Assembly: GCA_964506505.1 (NCBI GenBank)
Contig: CAZDKY010000029.1
Coordinates: forward strand, 1 to 13,995
Length of the DNA: 13,995 bases
From: M55B129 sp964506505
GTDB taxonomy: Bacteria > Bacillota > Dethiobacteria > DTU022
Direction: 5' to 3'
Shown here: positions 1-7,074 of the stretch, piece by piece
Layout of the letters: every line of letters begins with the position of its first letter
How positions within the stretch are numbered: the first letter of the stretch is position 1
Made by a program: the position numbers and the translations under genes
The notes under the pieces: model-generated
Told to the model about the DNA's origin: nothing
The model's input: only the letters and a program-made list of their open reading frames with translations
Databases searched by the model: none

Positions 1-36
1 CTGCAAGTTAATACACCAAACAATGCTGTCATACTC

Positions 37-1095
37 TCAACAAAGCTTAATTAGCCCGGGTCCTTTACCCAAGACTTCTCCGATAATGCTTGCTGCAGGA
101 GTGTTGCGATCCTCAAGTTTCTGCACAAGCCGGGGAGCCCTCTCTGCCGGAACTGAAATAAGCAACCCCCCGGAGGTTTGAGCATCGGTCAAAAGAGCCA
201 GAACCACAGGGTCTATTTTGGACTCAACATCAAGATCCTGGGAGCAGAAATTTTGATTGGCATGGCTACCCCCCGGGATCAGGCCCATAGCAGCATATTT
301 TTTGGCTTCAGAAATCAGCGGCACCTTATCGGCATAGATCTGCATGACAACATTGCTGGCCCGGGCCATTTCGAGAGCATGACCCAGCAACCCGAAGCCT
401 GTCACATCCGTACAGGCATTGACTCCCGTTTCCACCATCGCCTCGGCTGCATCCTTGTTGAGAGCAGCCATTAATTCCGTGATCCGGCGGGTGACCTGTT
501 CATCCAGCATTTTTGCCTTCAGGGCTGTGGCCAGGATGCCGGTCCCCAGCGGTTTCGTTAACACCAGGAGATCCCCCACCTTTGATCCCGAATTAGCCAG
601 AAATTTTTGGGGATGCACCACCCCTGTTAAAGAAAGTCCGTACTTTAACTCCGGATCTTCCACACTGTGCCCGCCAACCAGGACAGCTTCCGCTTTATGG
701 ATAGTGTCAAGGCCCCCTTCAAGAATGGCACGCAGAACAGAACTGCCCATCGCTTTATCCTTGATTGGGTAACAAACAATATTCATTGCCGTCAAAGGCC
801 TGCCGCCCATGGCATATATGTCGCTGAGAGCATTTGTTGCCGCAATCCGGCCAAAGTCATAGGGATCATTGACAATGGGAGTAAAAAAATCAACGGTCTG
901 TACAAGGGCCAAATCATCGGTAAGTTTGTACACACCCGCATCGTCAGATCCTTCAATACCCACCAGCAGATTGGGATCTTTAACCAGTTTTAACCCTTTC
1001 AGTGCTTCGGCTAAGTCCAACGGACTTATTTTGGATGCTCAGCCGGCAGCGCGTGCCTTTTCAGCCAGCTGCGGTTTCATTTCAAGGTTGCTCAC
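37..1095 (-). CDS. selD: Selenide, water dikinase SelD, selenocysteine-containing
   Basis: SelD makes selenophosphate from selenide and ATP, the selenium donor for selenocysteine tRNA and for 2-selenouridine in tRNA. The frame runs through an in-frame TGA at 1039-1041. Read as Sec it gives AAGUASKISPLDL, with U19 and K22 spaced like the catalytic Cys17 and Lys20 of E. coli SelD. Downstream are typical SelD blocks: GSDDAGVY, the DFFTPIV region and NALSDIYAMGG. The protein is about 352 residues (E. coli 347) and ends at a TGA at 37-39. I chose GTG at 1095 because AAAGAGG lies 9 nt upstream; ATG at 1080 is in frame but lacks a ribosome binding site. A start after the TGA (TTG at 1020) would lose the catalytic residue. 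It is transcribed away from the ferredoxin gene. Family assignment is very secure; the exact start is less so. Confidence 0.93.
1012..1041 (-). promoter_or_regulatory. Sec UGA codon and SECIS-like hairpin in selD
   Basis: The TGA at 1039-1041 is followed after 10 nt by TAAGTCC-GTT-GGACTTA (1028 down to 1012), a perfect 7-bp stem with a 3-nt loop. Bacterial SECIS elements lie directly downstream of the UGA inside the coding region, and their apical loop is bound by SelB, so both position and shape fit. The loop begins with G, as is common in bacterial SECIS loops. The TGA and stem are seen; SelB recognition is inferred. Confidence 0.8.
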
Positions 1096-1491
1096 AATTA
1101 ATAACCTCTTTCATGATAAGTTGTGCTTATGCTTCCGATCCCGGCCAGGCATTTTCATTATTTCTGTGCATATAAATTCTTCTCCGGGGAATATTCTGGA
1201 GGGATTATTTTTCTGCCCTTGCAGAAAATCGGGAACTTTATATATTATTTATTACTTGCCGGCATAAGTAAATTGAAATTATTAATACAACAAATGTATA
1301 GTATAAAATTAGTCTATCCATTTAAAAATAACCTTCAGACTCCGTTATCAGTATGCACTGGGAAAAAGATTTTAAGTATTCTGCCATACCCGGTTCACAG
1401 AACCATACTACCATAACCTCACAGTTAGTATATACTAACATTCTATAGTATAATAAGATTATGAACATTAATTAAAAAAGGAGATGTTGTT
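1096..1491. other. AT-rich divergent intergenic region, selD to ferredoxin gene
   Basis: About 400 bp without a convincing gene. It holds several small inverted repeats: ATAAG/CTTAT at 1116-1130 just upstream of the selD ribosome binding site; an 8-bp stem TTTTCTGC/GCAGAAAA with a 4-nt loop at 1209-1228; TTACTT/AAGTAA around GCCGGCAT at 1252-1271; and GGTTC/GAACC at 1392-1404. The 10-mer TATAGTATAA occurs at 1297-1306 and again at 1444-1453, the second copy overlapping the ferredoxin -10 box. I found no clear selD promoter and no tRNA-like T-arm sequence, so tRNA-Sec is not here. Confidence 0.6.
1424..1454 (+). promoter_or_regulatory. Ferredoxin gene promoter with overlapping 16-bp palindrome
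   Basis: A perfect -10 hexamer TATAAT lies at 1449-1454, 37 bp before the start codon. The -35 window is occupied by a perfect palindrome, GTTAGTATATACTAAC (1424-1439), and has no good TTGACA match. A dimeric regulator binding there would overlap RNA polymerase contacts as a repressor, or stand in for the weak -35 as an activator. The palindrome and -10 are seen; regulation is inferred and the regulator family is unknown. Confidence 0.6.
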
Positions 1492-1848
1492 ATGCCATGG
1501 ATAGATGAGAGTAAATGTTCAGGTTGTGAAATATGTATAGAGGAGTGTCCCGCAAATACCATTTACATTGTTGACGATCATGCGGTAATTGACATGAATA
1601 ACTGCATTCACTGCGGTGTTTGCCATGAAATATGTCCGGAAGAAGCTGTCAGGCACGACAGTGAAAAAATCCCGGATGATATTAAATCCAATGTTGCCAA
1701 AACAAAAAAGTTCATGGAAGATTGTGCCAGGTATTTTCACGACGAAAGAGAAAAGGGGAAATGTCTTGACAGAATGATCAGGCATTTCAATAAAGAAAAA
1801 ATTATTGCCGAAAAGACTTTGGCCGAGCTCAAAATGATGAAACATTAA
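1492..1848 (+). CDS. 2[4Fe-4S] ferredoxin-like protein with helical C-terminal tail
   Basis: A 118-residue protein. Two classic cluster motifs lie in the first 50 residues: C9-x2-C12-x2-C15-x3-C19-P and C38-x2-C41-x2-C44-x3-C48-P, so it should carry two [4Fe-4S] clusters and act as a soluble low-potential electron carrier. The remaining 70 residues are charged, Lys/Glu-rich and predicted helical (IRHFNKEKIIAEKTLAELK), longer than the roughly 55-60 residues of a minimal clostridial ferredoxin. No redox enzyme gene sits beside it, so its partner is unknown. AAGGAGA lies 8 nt before the ATG, and the upstream promoter carries a palindrome. The TAA stop is followed in frame by 32 further open codons. 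Ferredoxin fold is certain; the role is not. Confidence 0.9.
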   Translation: MPWIDESKCSGCEICIEECPANTIYIVDDHAVIDMNNCIHCGVCHEICPEEAVRHDSEKIPDDIKSNVAKTKKFMEDCARYFHDEREKGKCLDRMIRHFNKEKIIAEKTLAELKMMKH

Positions 1849-1991
1849 AAGATCTATGCCCATATTGTAAAACCTGATACTACTGAGACGATGAAGGACT
1901 ATGAAATCATTATCAATCAAGTCGACCTGATAATCCCTATCCTTTAAAAATCATGTAGTAGGATCTTACATTAGCTGCCGAATGGGTAATG

Positions 1992-2000
1992 TGCTAAAAT
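1992..2000 (+). promoter_or_regulatory. Possible extended -10 promoter of the acetyltransferase gene
   Basis: TGCTAAAAT matches the extended -10 pattern TGnTAnAAT and lies about 68 bp before the start codon of the acetyltransferase gene. The -35 side (TTAGCT at an 18-bp spacing) is a poor match. The call rests on one short motif in AT-rich DNA. Confidence 0.35.
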
Positions 2001-2067
2001 AAAACTAATAAATAACCTTAAATAAAAGTAACAGCTTGAATCTTAAAACAGAAGGGGCACACTTTTT

Positions 2068-2817
2068 ATGCAGGCAGATAAAATAAAAAAGACAGAAACA
2101 ACCGATGCCATTGCGACTAAAAAGGAACTTTACCGAAGAGCAGGCCTTAAAGATATCGACGATATCTACAGGATTGCCTCGAAAACACAGCTTGTAAACA
2201 AACCAGTTTTAATGTCCACACGAGGCTTTTTGATAGATCACTATACTTCACAGCCCCATAAAAAAGAAGAATTTGCAGACAGCATTTTTAATTCAATATT
2301 TCTGGTATGCGAAAACAGAAAAGGAATTCTCGGTTTTCTGCAGGGACATGAGAGCGAACAATGGTTAAAACAAAGGCCAAACATGTGCGGGGTAAACGGC
2401 GCCAGGATAGACTGGAACGAGGAAGCCTTAAGAAAGCTGGGAATAACTAGCCTGGAAAATTTTCATCATTTCGGGGTAATAGACAAGGTTGCCGTTGATA
2501 AAACCCTGGGCAAAAAAAGAGTCGCCTATAATTTAATCAAGCTGTTCGCCAAGCTGCTGCTGGAAAAAGAAAAAAGGTATGTCTTTTCTGAGATAGTAAC
2601 CCGCGTTTACAGTAGAGACAAACCCATGAATATAAAAAATAAGGCTTCCATAAGATTCCATAAGAAACTTGGTTTTAACAAAGTGGGTGAATCCGAAAAA
2701 TACAGCTATGAGTACACTTTTCTTAAAGAAAAGGGTTTCTTTAAAGATGAAATCTACCTCGCCAAGATTAATGATCTACCCTATCAATATAAACGGATAT
2801 TCCAGGTAATTAAATAA
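2068..2817 (+). CDS. GNAT-family N-acetyltransferase
   Basis: A 249-residue soluble protein with a recognisable GNAT pattern: an early helix-loop RRAGLKDIDDIYRIASKTQ (about 23-41), a central strand region IFLVCENRKGILGFLQG (77-93), a motif A-like VIDKVAVDKTLGKKRVAYNLI (137-157) and a motif B-like ASIRFHKKLGFNKVGE (193-208). The family transfers an acetyl group from acetyl-CoA to an amine; the acceptor here cannot be told. The motif A turn (TLGKKRVA) is less glycine-rich than the usual Q/RxxGxG/A, so acyl-CoA binding may be atypical. It is longer than the common 150-180 residues because of an N-terminal extension and a 40-residue tail. GAAGGGG sits 10 nt before the ATG. It appears monocistronic and converges on the ABC operon. 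Low-homology assignment made by eye. Confidence 0.72.
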   Translation: MQADKIKKTETTDAIATKKELYRRAGLKDIDDIYRIASKTQLVNKPVLMSTRGFLIDHYTSQPHKKEEFADSIFNSIFLVCENRKGILGFLQGHESEQWLKQRPNMCGVNGARIDWNEEALRKLGITSLENFHHFGVIDKVAVDKTLGKKRVAYNLIKLFAKLLLEKEKRYVFSEIVTRVYSRDKPMNIKNKASIRFHKKLGFNKVGESEKYSYEYTFLKEKGFFKDEIYLAKINDLPYQYKRIFQVIK

Positions 2818-2822
2818 AATAT

Positions 2823-2860
2823 AGAGCCCTGCTCTTGTAATAATAAGCAAAACTGCTTAT
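2823..2860 (+). terminator. Two small hairpins after the acetyltransferase gene
   Basis: AGAGC-CCT-GCTCT (2823-2835) and ATAAGCA-AAAC-TGCTTAT (2843-2860) follow the stop codon directly. Neither has a strong T-tract, so termination may depend on the larger inverted repeat further down. The stems are exact; function is uncertain. Confidence 0.35.
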
Positions 2861-2900
2861 CTGAAATGATAGTTCACACAAACAGGTAAAACCATAGGAG

Positions 2901-2943
2901 AAAAAGGGCAGAGGGAAAAATGTTTGCTTCCGCCCTGCCTTTG
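2901..2943 (-). terminator. Terminator of the ABC operon, possibly bidirectional
   Basis: An imperfect inverted repeat pairs AAAGGCAGGG with CCCTCTGCCCTTT around an A/T-rich loop. On the minus strand the stem runs into TTTTT, as expected for intrinsic termination just after the 41-aa gene. On the plus strand it is followed by a T-rich stretch, so it may also stop the convergent acetyltransferase transcript. The stem has one bulged G and mismatches near the loop. Confidence 0.6.
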
Positions 2944-2965
2944 TTCTTCCGTCTCTTCTTTCAGT

Positions 2966-3091
2966 TCAGTCTTCCATTTCTTCCATTTCAGCCTGCTTCC
3001 TTTTCGCCAGGATGGAGCTCAGGATTTTAAGTTTGAAATAGCCGATAACCGCTGCTGCAATGACAATAAGAACCCACCAGTACCACGCCAT
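2966..3091 (-). CDS. 41-residue single-TM membrane protein, last gene of ABC operon
   Basis: A short gene encoding MAWYWWVLIVIAAAVIGYFK and then a Lys/Arg-rich segment and an acidic end (EMEEMED). Residues 3-19 form one hydrophobic membrane span rich in Trp and Tyr at its N-terminal edge; positive residues after it suggest the C-terminus is cytoplasmic. The ribosome binding site GGAGGTGA is near-perfect, 7 nt from the ATG, and overlaps the TGA stop of the upstream permease, so translation is probably coupled. A strong terminator-like repeat follows within 25 bp. Start, signal and context make it a real gene although it is very short. It could be an accessory subunit or stabiliser of the transporter; no family is recognised. 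Confidence 0.8.
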   Translation of the reverse strand: MAWYWWVLIVIAAAVIGYFKLKILSSILAKRKQAEMEEMED

Positions 3092-3098
3092 TGATTAT

Positions 3099-4103
3099 TC
3101 ACCTCCCGCGGGGCATCAATCTACCCCTGGTCAATTTTAAAGCCAGTAATAGAAAAACTGCACTTAATATTACGGTAAAAAGAGCCGGACGCCAGAAACC
3201 GAAGACAGCGCTATCCCCAAACAAAAAGCTTCTAAGCATCTGAAATTGCCAGTAGTTGGGGAAAGGAAAAAAGATTGCCTGCAGGCTCTCCGAAACAAAG
3301 AGTGAAATAATTGGGACCGCCAGGTAAAGGGGCATGAGCACCTTGATTACGGCAATGGCGCTGATCTGATTGTTGGCCAGTCCTCCGATAAGTAAACAGA
3401 AAAGAGCAATCAGCAGGGCTGAAGCAATCACTGCAACAGTCAGCAGTAAGTAGTTAATTTCTGAACCAGACAGGATCAAAACTGTCCCGAATGTAATGAC
3501 GGCGGCAATAATCAAAGCTATTAAGGAGCGAGCTGTCAGGTAACGCGACAGGTTGAGCGGGGTAACCGCCAGAGCATTCACCGCCTTACTGTCCTTTTCA
3601 TCAATGATATGGAAACCAGAGACCACTCCTCCCAGCAGAAGGGCCAGCATGACCAGAGAAAGGACAATCACTTCCCGGATAATGGAAGAAGATTCACCAA
3701 GGCTGACAAAATCAAACCGGACCATTCTCTTACCGGCCAGAGAAGCCGCCAGAACTACATGACCGGATTCAATGATATTCTCCGGCTCATTACCTTCATA
3801 AAGGAGCACCGGCTTGCCATCTTCCATCACTATACCGGGGACAGCATCGATTCTTTCTACCCTCTCCCTCACTTCTTCCCCTGTAGCATATACTTCAATG
3901 TCACCGTATTCTTTAAGTCCTTCAATAACCTGCCTGTCAACCTCGGAAGAGACAGCCAGGGTTATTCCAGCCGATTCAACAGCAGGAAGAAAGGCTCTAA
4001 CCACCAGGGCAAGCAGAAGCGGAGCAACTATCATGTAAAGAAGAATATTATCGCGCAGGGCGGTGGCCAGATCCTGGCGCATCAAGATTAAAATCTGTTT
4101 CAT
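3099..4103 (-). CDS. ABC-2 type transporter permease (second permease)
   Basis: A 334-residue integral membrane protein with the ABC-2 layout: one N-terminal span (about 20-39), a roughly 100-residue extracytoplasmic domain, then five spans near 143-166, 193-213, 217-240, 249-270 and 304-323. Between spans 2 and 3 lies the cytoplasmic motif DEKDSKAVNALAVTPLNLSR, the coupling segment typical of ABC-2 permeases that contacts the ATPase. It should pair with the neighbouring permease as a heterodimeric pore energised by the upstream ATPase. GGAGGGG lies 6 nt before the ATG, and the gene abuts the upstream permease. Substrate unknown; similar two-permease systems include drug exporters annotated as fluoroquinolone transporters, but the sequence does not settle this. 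Confidence 0.87.
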   Translation of the reverse strand: MKQILILMRQDLATALRDNILLYMIVAPLLLALVVRAFLPAVESAGITLAVSSEVDRQVIEGLKEYGDIEVYATGEEVRERVERIDAVPGIVMEDGKPVLLYEGNEPENIIESGHVVLAASLAGKRMVRFDFVSLGESSSIIREVIVLSLVMLALLLGGVVSGFHIIDEKDSKAVNALAVTPLNLSRYLTARSLIALIIAAVITFGTVLILSGSEINYLLLTVAVIASALLIALFCLLIGGLANNQISAIAVIKVLMPLYLAVPIISLFVSESLQAIFFPFPNYWQFQMLRSFLFGDSAVFGFWRPALFTVILSAVFLLLALKLTRGRLMPRGR

Positions 4104-5144
4104 TTAACGCCCCTCCTTCATCAGTTTGTGGTGGACAACCAGGTGACAGGCCAGATAAGAAACCACCATCAAAACAAGCAAAAAGAGATACAGGGGTAGC
4201 AGGGTCCTGCCGGTAGGGAACAAAATCTCCCGCAGACCGAAAACAATGGAATAGGAAGGAAGCCAGGTCAACCACGACGGGGCAAAAGATGGCCAGCCGT
4301 AAGAAATAATCGGCGCCATGTTAACCATTAAAAGGCCGATACCGACAAACAGCCATTCCGATATGTTGTTAAAAAACACGGCCACAATAAGCCCCAAAAA
4401 GGTGTAAATGGCAGAGCTGAAAAAGATGACCAATACAAGAGCCGGGTAGTTAACGGAGATTGCGATGGTTGGCAAAACCATAAGCAGGCCGTAGACAAGG
4501 CCGACCACGGCAAAAACAGCAGCTTTTGATAAAATATAGACAGCTGTTCCCCCCGGGCTGACCCGGTATGAACGGATGGTTCCCTCCGCCTTTTCCTGAA
4601 AAAGCAGGACTGCAGCCATCAAAAAACCGAGGACGATCACTTCAAAAACAAGCAGCGGTGGAACAGCATTCTGATTCTGGGGCACCTGCACTGCTTCCGG
4701 TCTTAAGTAATGTACCCCGTATTGAACCGGCTCTCCATCTGTGTAAATTGGACGCAGCGGATCCTCAATGGCAGCGGCAATGAGGTTCAAGTTTTCCTCA
4801 CTGATGGAACCTCGGTAAAACAGGGTTGTCCGGGGGGCGCCTGCATCATCTTCAAAATATATCCCGATGCCCTGCGGATCTGCATTAACAGCCTGTTTCA
4901 ACTCCACCAGACTTCCGAGAATGCTCGATTCAGCAATCCCCTCTTCCCGGGCAGCCCCCTCCAGGTGCTTCTGCGGGCTTCCGTCGTAGAAATAATAAGT
5001 ATCCTCCAGCTCATAGTCGGGCGGGATGGCAAACAGAACAACCAATATGATCACCACCAGGGCACCGGCCAAAACCCACATCAGGGCATTACGGGCGGCA
5101 ATTATCAGATCCTGCTGAAAAAGATTGAGAAACCTACGGATCAT
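4104..5144 (-). CDS. ABC-2 type transporter permease (first permease)
   Basis: A 346-residue membrane protein with the same plan as the following permease: one span at about 22-40, a soluble domain to about 160, then spans near 162-183, 205-226, 232-258, 264-282 and 315-336. The coupling motif FQEKAEGTIRSYRVSPGGT (182-200) follows the second span, as expected for ABC-2 permeases. The soluble domain (DTYYFYDGSP..., GIGIYFEDD) resembles the large external loops of drug and lipid exporters of this class. Its ATG overlaps the ATPase stop in an ATGA junction, which points to translational coupling, and a GGAGGGGG site precedes it. The two permeases are clearly related in plan but dissimilar in sequence, which suggests a heterodimer. 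Confidence 0.87.
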   Translation of the reverse strand: MIRRFLNLFQQDLIIAARNALMWVLAGALVVIILVVLFAIPPDYELEDTYYFYDGSPQKHLEGAAREEGIAESSILGSLVELKQAVNADPQGIGIYFEDDAGAPRTTLFYRGSISEENLNLIAAAIEDPLRPIYTDGEPVQYGVHYLRPEAVQVPQNQNAVPPLLVFEVIVLGFLMAAVLLFQEKAEGTIRSYRVSPGGTAVYILSKAAVFAVVGLVYGLLMVLPTIAISVNYPALVLVIFFSSAIYTFLGLIVAVFFNNISEWLFVGIGLLMVNMAPIISYGWPSFAPSWLTWLPSYSIVFGLREILFPTGRTLLPLYLFLLVLMVVSYLACHLVVHHKLMKEGR

Positions 5145-6001
5145 GCCACCAGCCCCCTCCCCGTCAACCGGATAAAGATCTGCTCAAGGCTTGCTTCCTG
5201 GGAGTGCATAGTCTGAATTTCCTTCGTGCTTTCCATCAGGTCACGGAGCGCCCGGCGGTCTTCTTCATGAGAGAGAAAGTAAAGTTTGCTTTTAACTTCA
5301 CCATTTTCCCTGTATTCCACCTTCACGGACTGTTCGCCGTACTGTAGTTTCAGGGCCCTGGGGGCATCCATAGCCACAATTTTACCTTCGTTCAGAAAAG
5401 CGACCCGGTCACAAATCTCTTCGGCTGCGAACATGTTATGGGTGGTCAAAAAAATGGTTGCTCCCTGGCGCCTTTTTTCCATGATTATATCCTTGATCCG
5501 GGCTGCGGTAACCGGATCCAGGCCGGCCGTCGGCTCATCGAGGAACAGAATTTCGGGATTGTTGATCAGGGCGCGGGCAAAAACAAGCCGCTGTTTCATC
5601 CCCTTAGAATAAGTCCCTGCCTTCCTGTGCGCCGAATCGCCAAGTCCGACGAGCTCCAGCATGTCCAGGGGCGCGCGGGTCGGCACATCAAAAAGACCAG
5701 CATAATAGCGCAGGTTTTCGTAACCGGTCAATTTGGTGTACAGGTTTGGATGTTCAAAAGATACACCGATGCGGTTAAAAAATTCTCTTCGCATATTCTC
5801 TATGGGCCTGCCCTCGCAGGTAATAGTCCCCTTCTGTAATTTCAGCAGGCCGGTCATGATATTCTGGACAGTACTCTTGCCCGCCCCGCTGGGACCGAGA
5901 AAACCAAATATTTCGCCGCGATCAATGCTGAAAGATACATCCTGAACCGCATAGGTGCCTTCCCCGCTGTAATCATGATATAGATTTTGCACTTTAATCA
6001 T
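5141..6001 (-). CDS. ABC transporter ATP-binding protein
   Basis: A 286-residue cytoplasmic ATPase that powers the two downstream ABC-2 permeases. Visible motifs: Walker A GPSGAGKST (36-44), signature YSKGMKQRL (131-139, replacing LSGGQ as in many exporter ATPases), Walker B ILFLDEP (151-157), D-loop GLD (160-162) and the H-loop His188. The Q-loop position reads SFEHPNLY, with Glu83 where Gln is usual. A C-terminal domain of about 80 residues follows the nucleotide-binding core, as in exporter subunits. I start at ATG 6001 (MIKVQNLYH) because AAGGAGGGG lies 6 nt upstream; a GTG at 6025 in frame would lie inside the regulator gene. It begins one base after the regulator stop. Confidence 0.93.
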   Translation of the reverse strand: MIKVQNLYHDYSGEGTYAVQDVSFSIDRGEIFGFLGPSGAGKSTVQNIMTGLLKLQKGTITCEGRPIENMRREFFNRIGVSFEHPNLYTKLTGYENLRYYAGLFDVPTRAPLDMLELVGLGDSAHRKAGTYSKGMKQRLVFARALINNPEILFLDEPTAGLDPVTAARIKDIIMEKRRQGATIFLTTHNMFAAEEICDRVAFLNEGKIVAMDAPRALKLQYGEQSVKVEYRENGEVKSKLYFLSHEEDRRALRDLMESTKEIQTMHSQEASLEQIFIRLTGRGLVA

Positions 6002-6002
6002 T

Positions 6003-6344
6003 TTATACCCCTCCTTCTGTGTCACCAGAACTCTTCACCTGGTTGATCAGTCTTTCCATTTCGGCAAGATATTTGTTTAAAGCAGTCATCCCTTCCGTTG
6101 TGATAATAACACTGGTGGCAGGTTTGCGGCCGACGATGCGTTTGCTTATTTTTACATAGCCGGCATCCTCAAGGTTACGCAGATGAACGGAGAGATTGCC
6201 TGCCGTCAATTCAAGTTTTTCCTTTAGCTCGGTGAAGGAAACCCTGCTTACCTCGCCGGCAGCAAGATAGCTTAAGATCAACAGCCGGGTTCGCTCGTGA
6301 ATAATCTTATCTATTTCCGGTTGTTTATTACTCCTCTCAGCCAT
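6003..6344 (-). CDS. Small winged-helix transcriptional regulator (HTH, MarR/ArsR-like)
   Basis: A 113-residue protein with a winged-helix fold: helices from about 12 to 30, SFTELKEKLELTAGNLSVHLRNLEDAGYV as the helix-turn-helix (36-64, recognition helix near GNLSVHLRNLE), a wing KISKRIVGRKPATSVIITTEG and a C-terminal dimerisation helix. It matches the small family often found next to ABC exporter genes (winged helix, HTH_34 type). No metal-binding Cys cluster is visible. The start at 6344 is set by GGAGGAG 7 nt upstream; a longer open frame reaches 6557, but it only overlaps the membrane protein gene. It lies inside the ABC operon, so autoregulation through the palindrome at 7051-7067 is plausible but unproved. 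Confidence 0.85.
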   Translation of the reverse strand: MAERSNKQPEIDKIIHERTRLLILSYLAAGEVSRVSFTELKEKLELTAGNLSVHLRNLEDAGYVKISKRIVGRKPATSVIITTEGMTALNKYLAEMERLINQVKSSGDTEGGV

Positions 6345-6348
6345 CTGA

Positions 6349-7029
6349 TTACTCCTCCCGGGAGGAACGAATATAACCTGCAGCGCCCATGACCAAAAAG
6401 CCGAGGCCAAAACTGATAATAACCTGGAACAGTTCATGAAGTCCGGGCAACCAGAAAAGGAAAGTAAAACCTGCCAGCAGCAGCCACCCTCCCAGGAAAA
6501 GCAGGGACCTGAAATAAAGCAGACCGGATATGGCAAAACACAGCAGTCCAAAGACAATAGCAGTGAACGGAAGAATTAGCCGGTCAAGGCTGGCAGTGCT
6601 CAGATAAAGGGGCACCCCGACCAGGACAATTAGAAAGGGAATCATAATTTCAATAAAGTGACTGGTATAAATAGCAGCAACGAGATCCCTGAGGGTAATA
6701 GTGGAATCGATTTCCCTGGCCTTGCGCAGAAAACTGCGCAGTTTTAAAACGGCAATAAAGATAATAGCCAGGGCAATATATAAATAGAGATACAGCCTCG
6801 TTTGACCAGGCATAAGGTGATAAGAGCCGTACTGCCTGATAAGCAGATAAAGCACTGTCGATATAAAAATGATCAACAACCCCGAGAGCAGGGCTGCAAG
6901 CCGGATAGCCTTGGCAACTTCCATGAAGTTAAAAATGTTGTTCCGTTTAGAAACTGCTTTCTTAATATATTCAAGATCATCCAGCAGCCTGTCCAGGTCT
7001 TGATCTGCTTCGTTCTTTTCTCTAACCAT
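6349..7029 (-). CDS. Six-TM membrane protein of unknown function, first gene of ABC operon
   Basis: A 226-residue protein with an acidic, Lys/Asp-rich cytoplasmic N-terminus of about 40 residues (DLDRLLDDLEYIKKAVSK, likely helical), then six predicted spans near 43-65, 79-98, 126-145, 150-172, 174-194 and 200-219, and a short polar end. I do not recognise a named family. No ATP-binding, catalytic or cysteine motif is seen. It opens the operon with AGGAGG 7 nt before the ATG and stops 4 nt before the regulator ATG, so it is co-transcribed with the regulator and transporter. It could be a signal sensor, an antagonist of the regulator or a transporter accessory; the sequence does not say which. 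Confidence 0.82.
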   Translation of the reverse strand: MVREKNEADQDLDRLLDDLEYIKKAVSKRNNIFNFMEVAKAIRLAALLSGLLIIFISTVLYLLIRQYGSYHLMPGQTRLYLYLYIALAIIFIAVLKLRSFLRKAREIDSTITLRDLVAAIYTSHFIEIMIPFLIVLVGVPLYLSTASLDRLILPFTAIVFGLLCFAISGLLYFRSLLFLGGWLLLAGFTFLFWLPGLHELFQVIISFGLGFLVMGAAGYIRSSREE

Positions 7030-7050
7030 GGTTATTCCTCCTGTAAAAGC

Positions 7051-7067
7051 AGTTTATATTATAAACT
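7051..7067. promoter_or_regulatory. 17-bp palindrome, likely operator of the ABC operon
   Basis: AGTTTATA-T-TATAAACT is a perfect palindrome around one central base. With one unpaired position on each side it extends to AAG/CTT arms (7047-7071). It lies just downstream of the -10 box, covering the probable transcription start, where a bound dimer would block initiation. The regulator encoded in the operon is the obvious candidate ligand. Confidence 0.6.
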
Positions 7068-7074
7068 ACTTTTA

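Noticed and set aside
1..32. Minus-strand ATG at 32 opening a frame (MTALFG...) to the left edge, possibly the next gene after selD
   Set aside because: Only ten codons are visible, there is no Shine-Dalgarno sequence, and it lies too close to the selD stop to judge.
37..39. The selD stop is also TGA, so a second Sec codon with C-terminal extension was considered
   Set aside because: The protein already has full SelD length, and no hairpin follows the TGA as a SECIS would require.
1123..1416. 97-codon plus-strand frame in the selD-ferredoxin intergenic region
   Set aside because: No ribosome binding site, no recognisable protein pattern, and composition of AT-rich noncoding DNA. It is likely chance.
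1953..1971. ATGTA/TACAT inverted repeat considered as a ferredoxin terminator
   Set aside because: Only a 5-bp A/T-rich stem with a 9-nt loop and no T-tract after it.
6345..6557. Longer N-terminus for the winged-helix regulator, from 6557
   Set aside because: The extra 71 residues are a Cys/Trp-rich shadow of the overlapping membrane protein gene, and a clear GGAGGAG marks the start at 6344.
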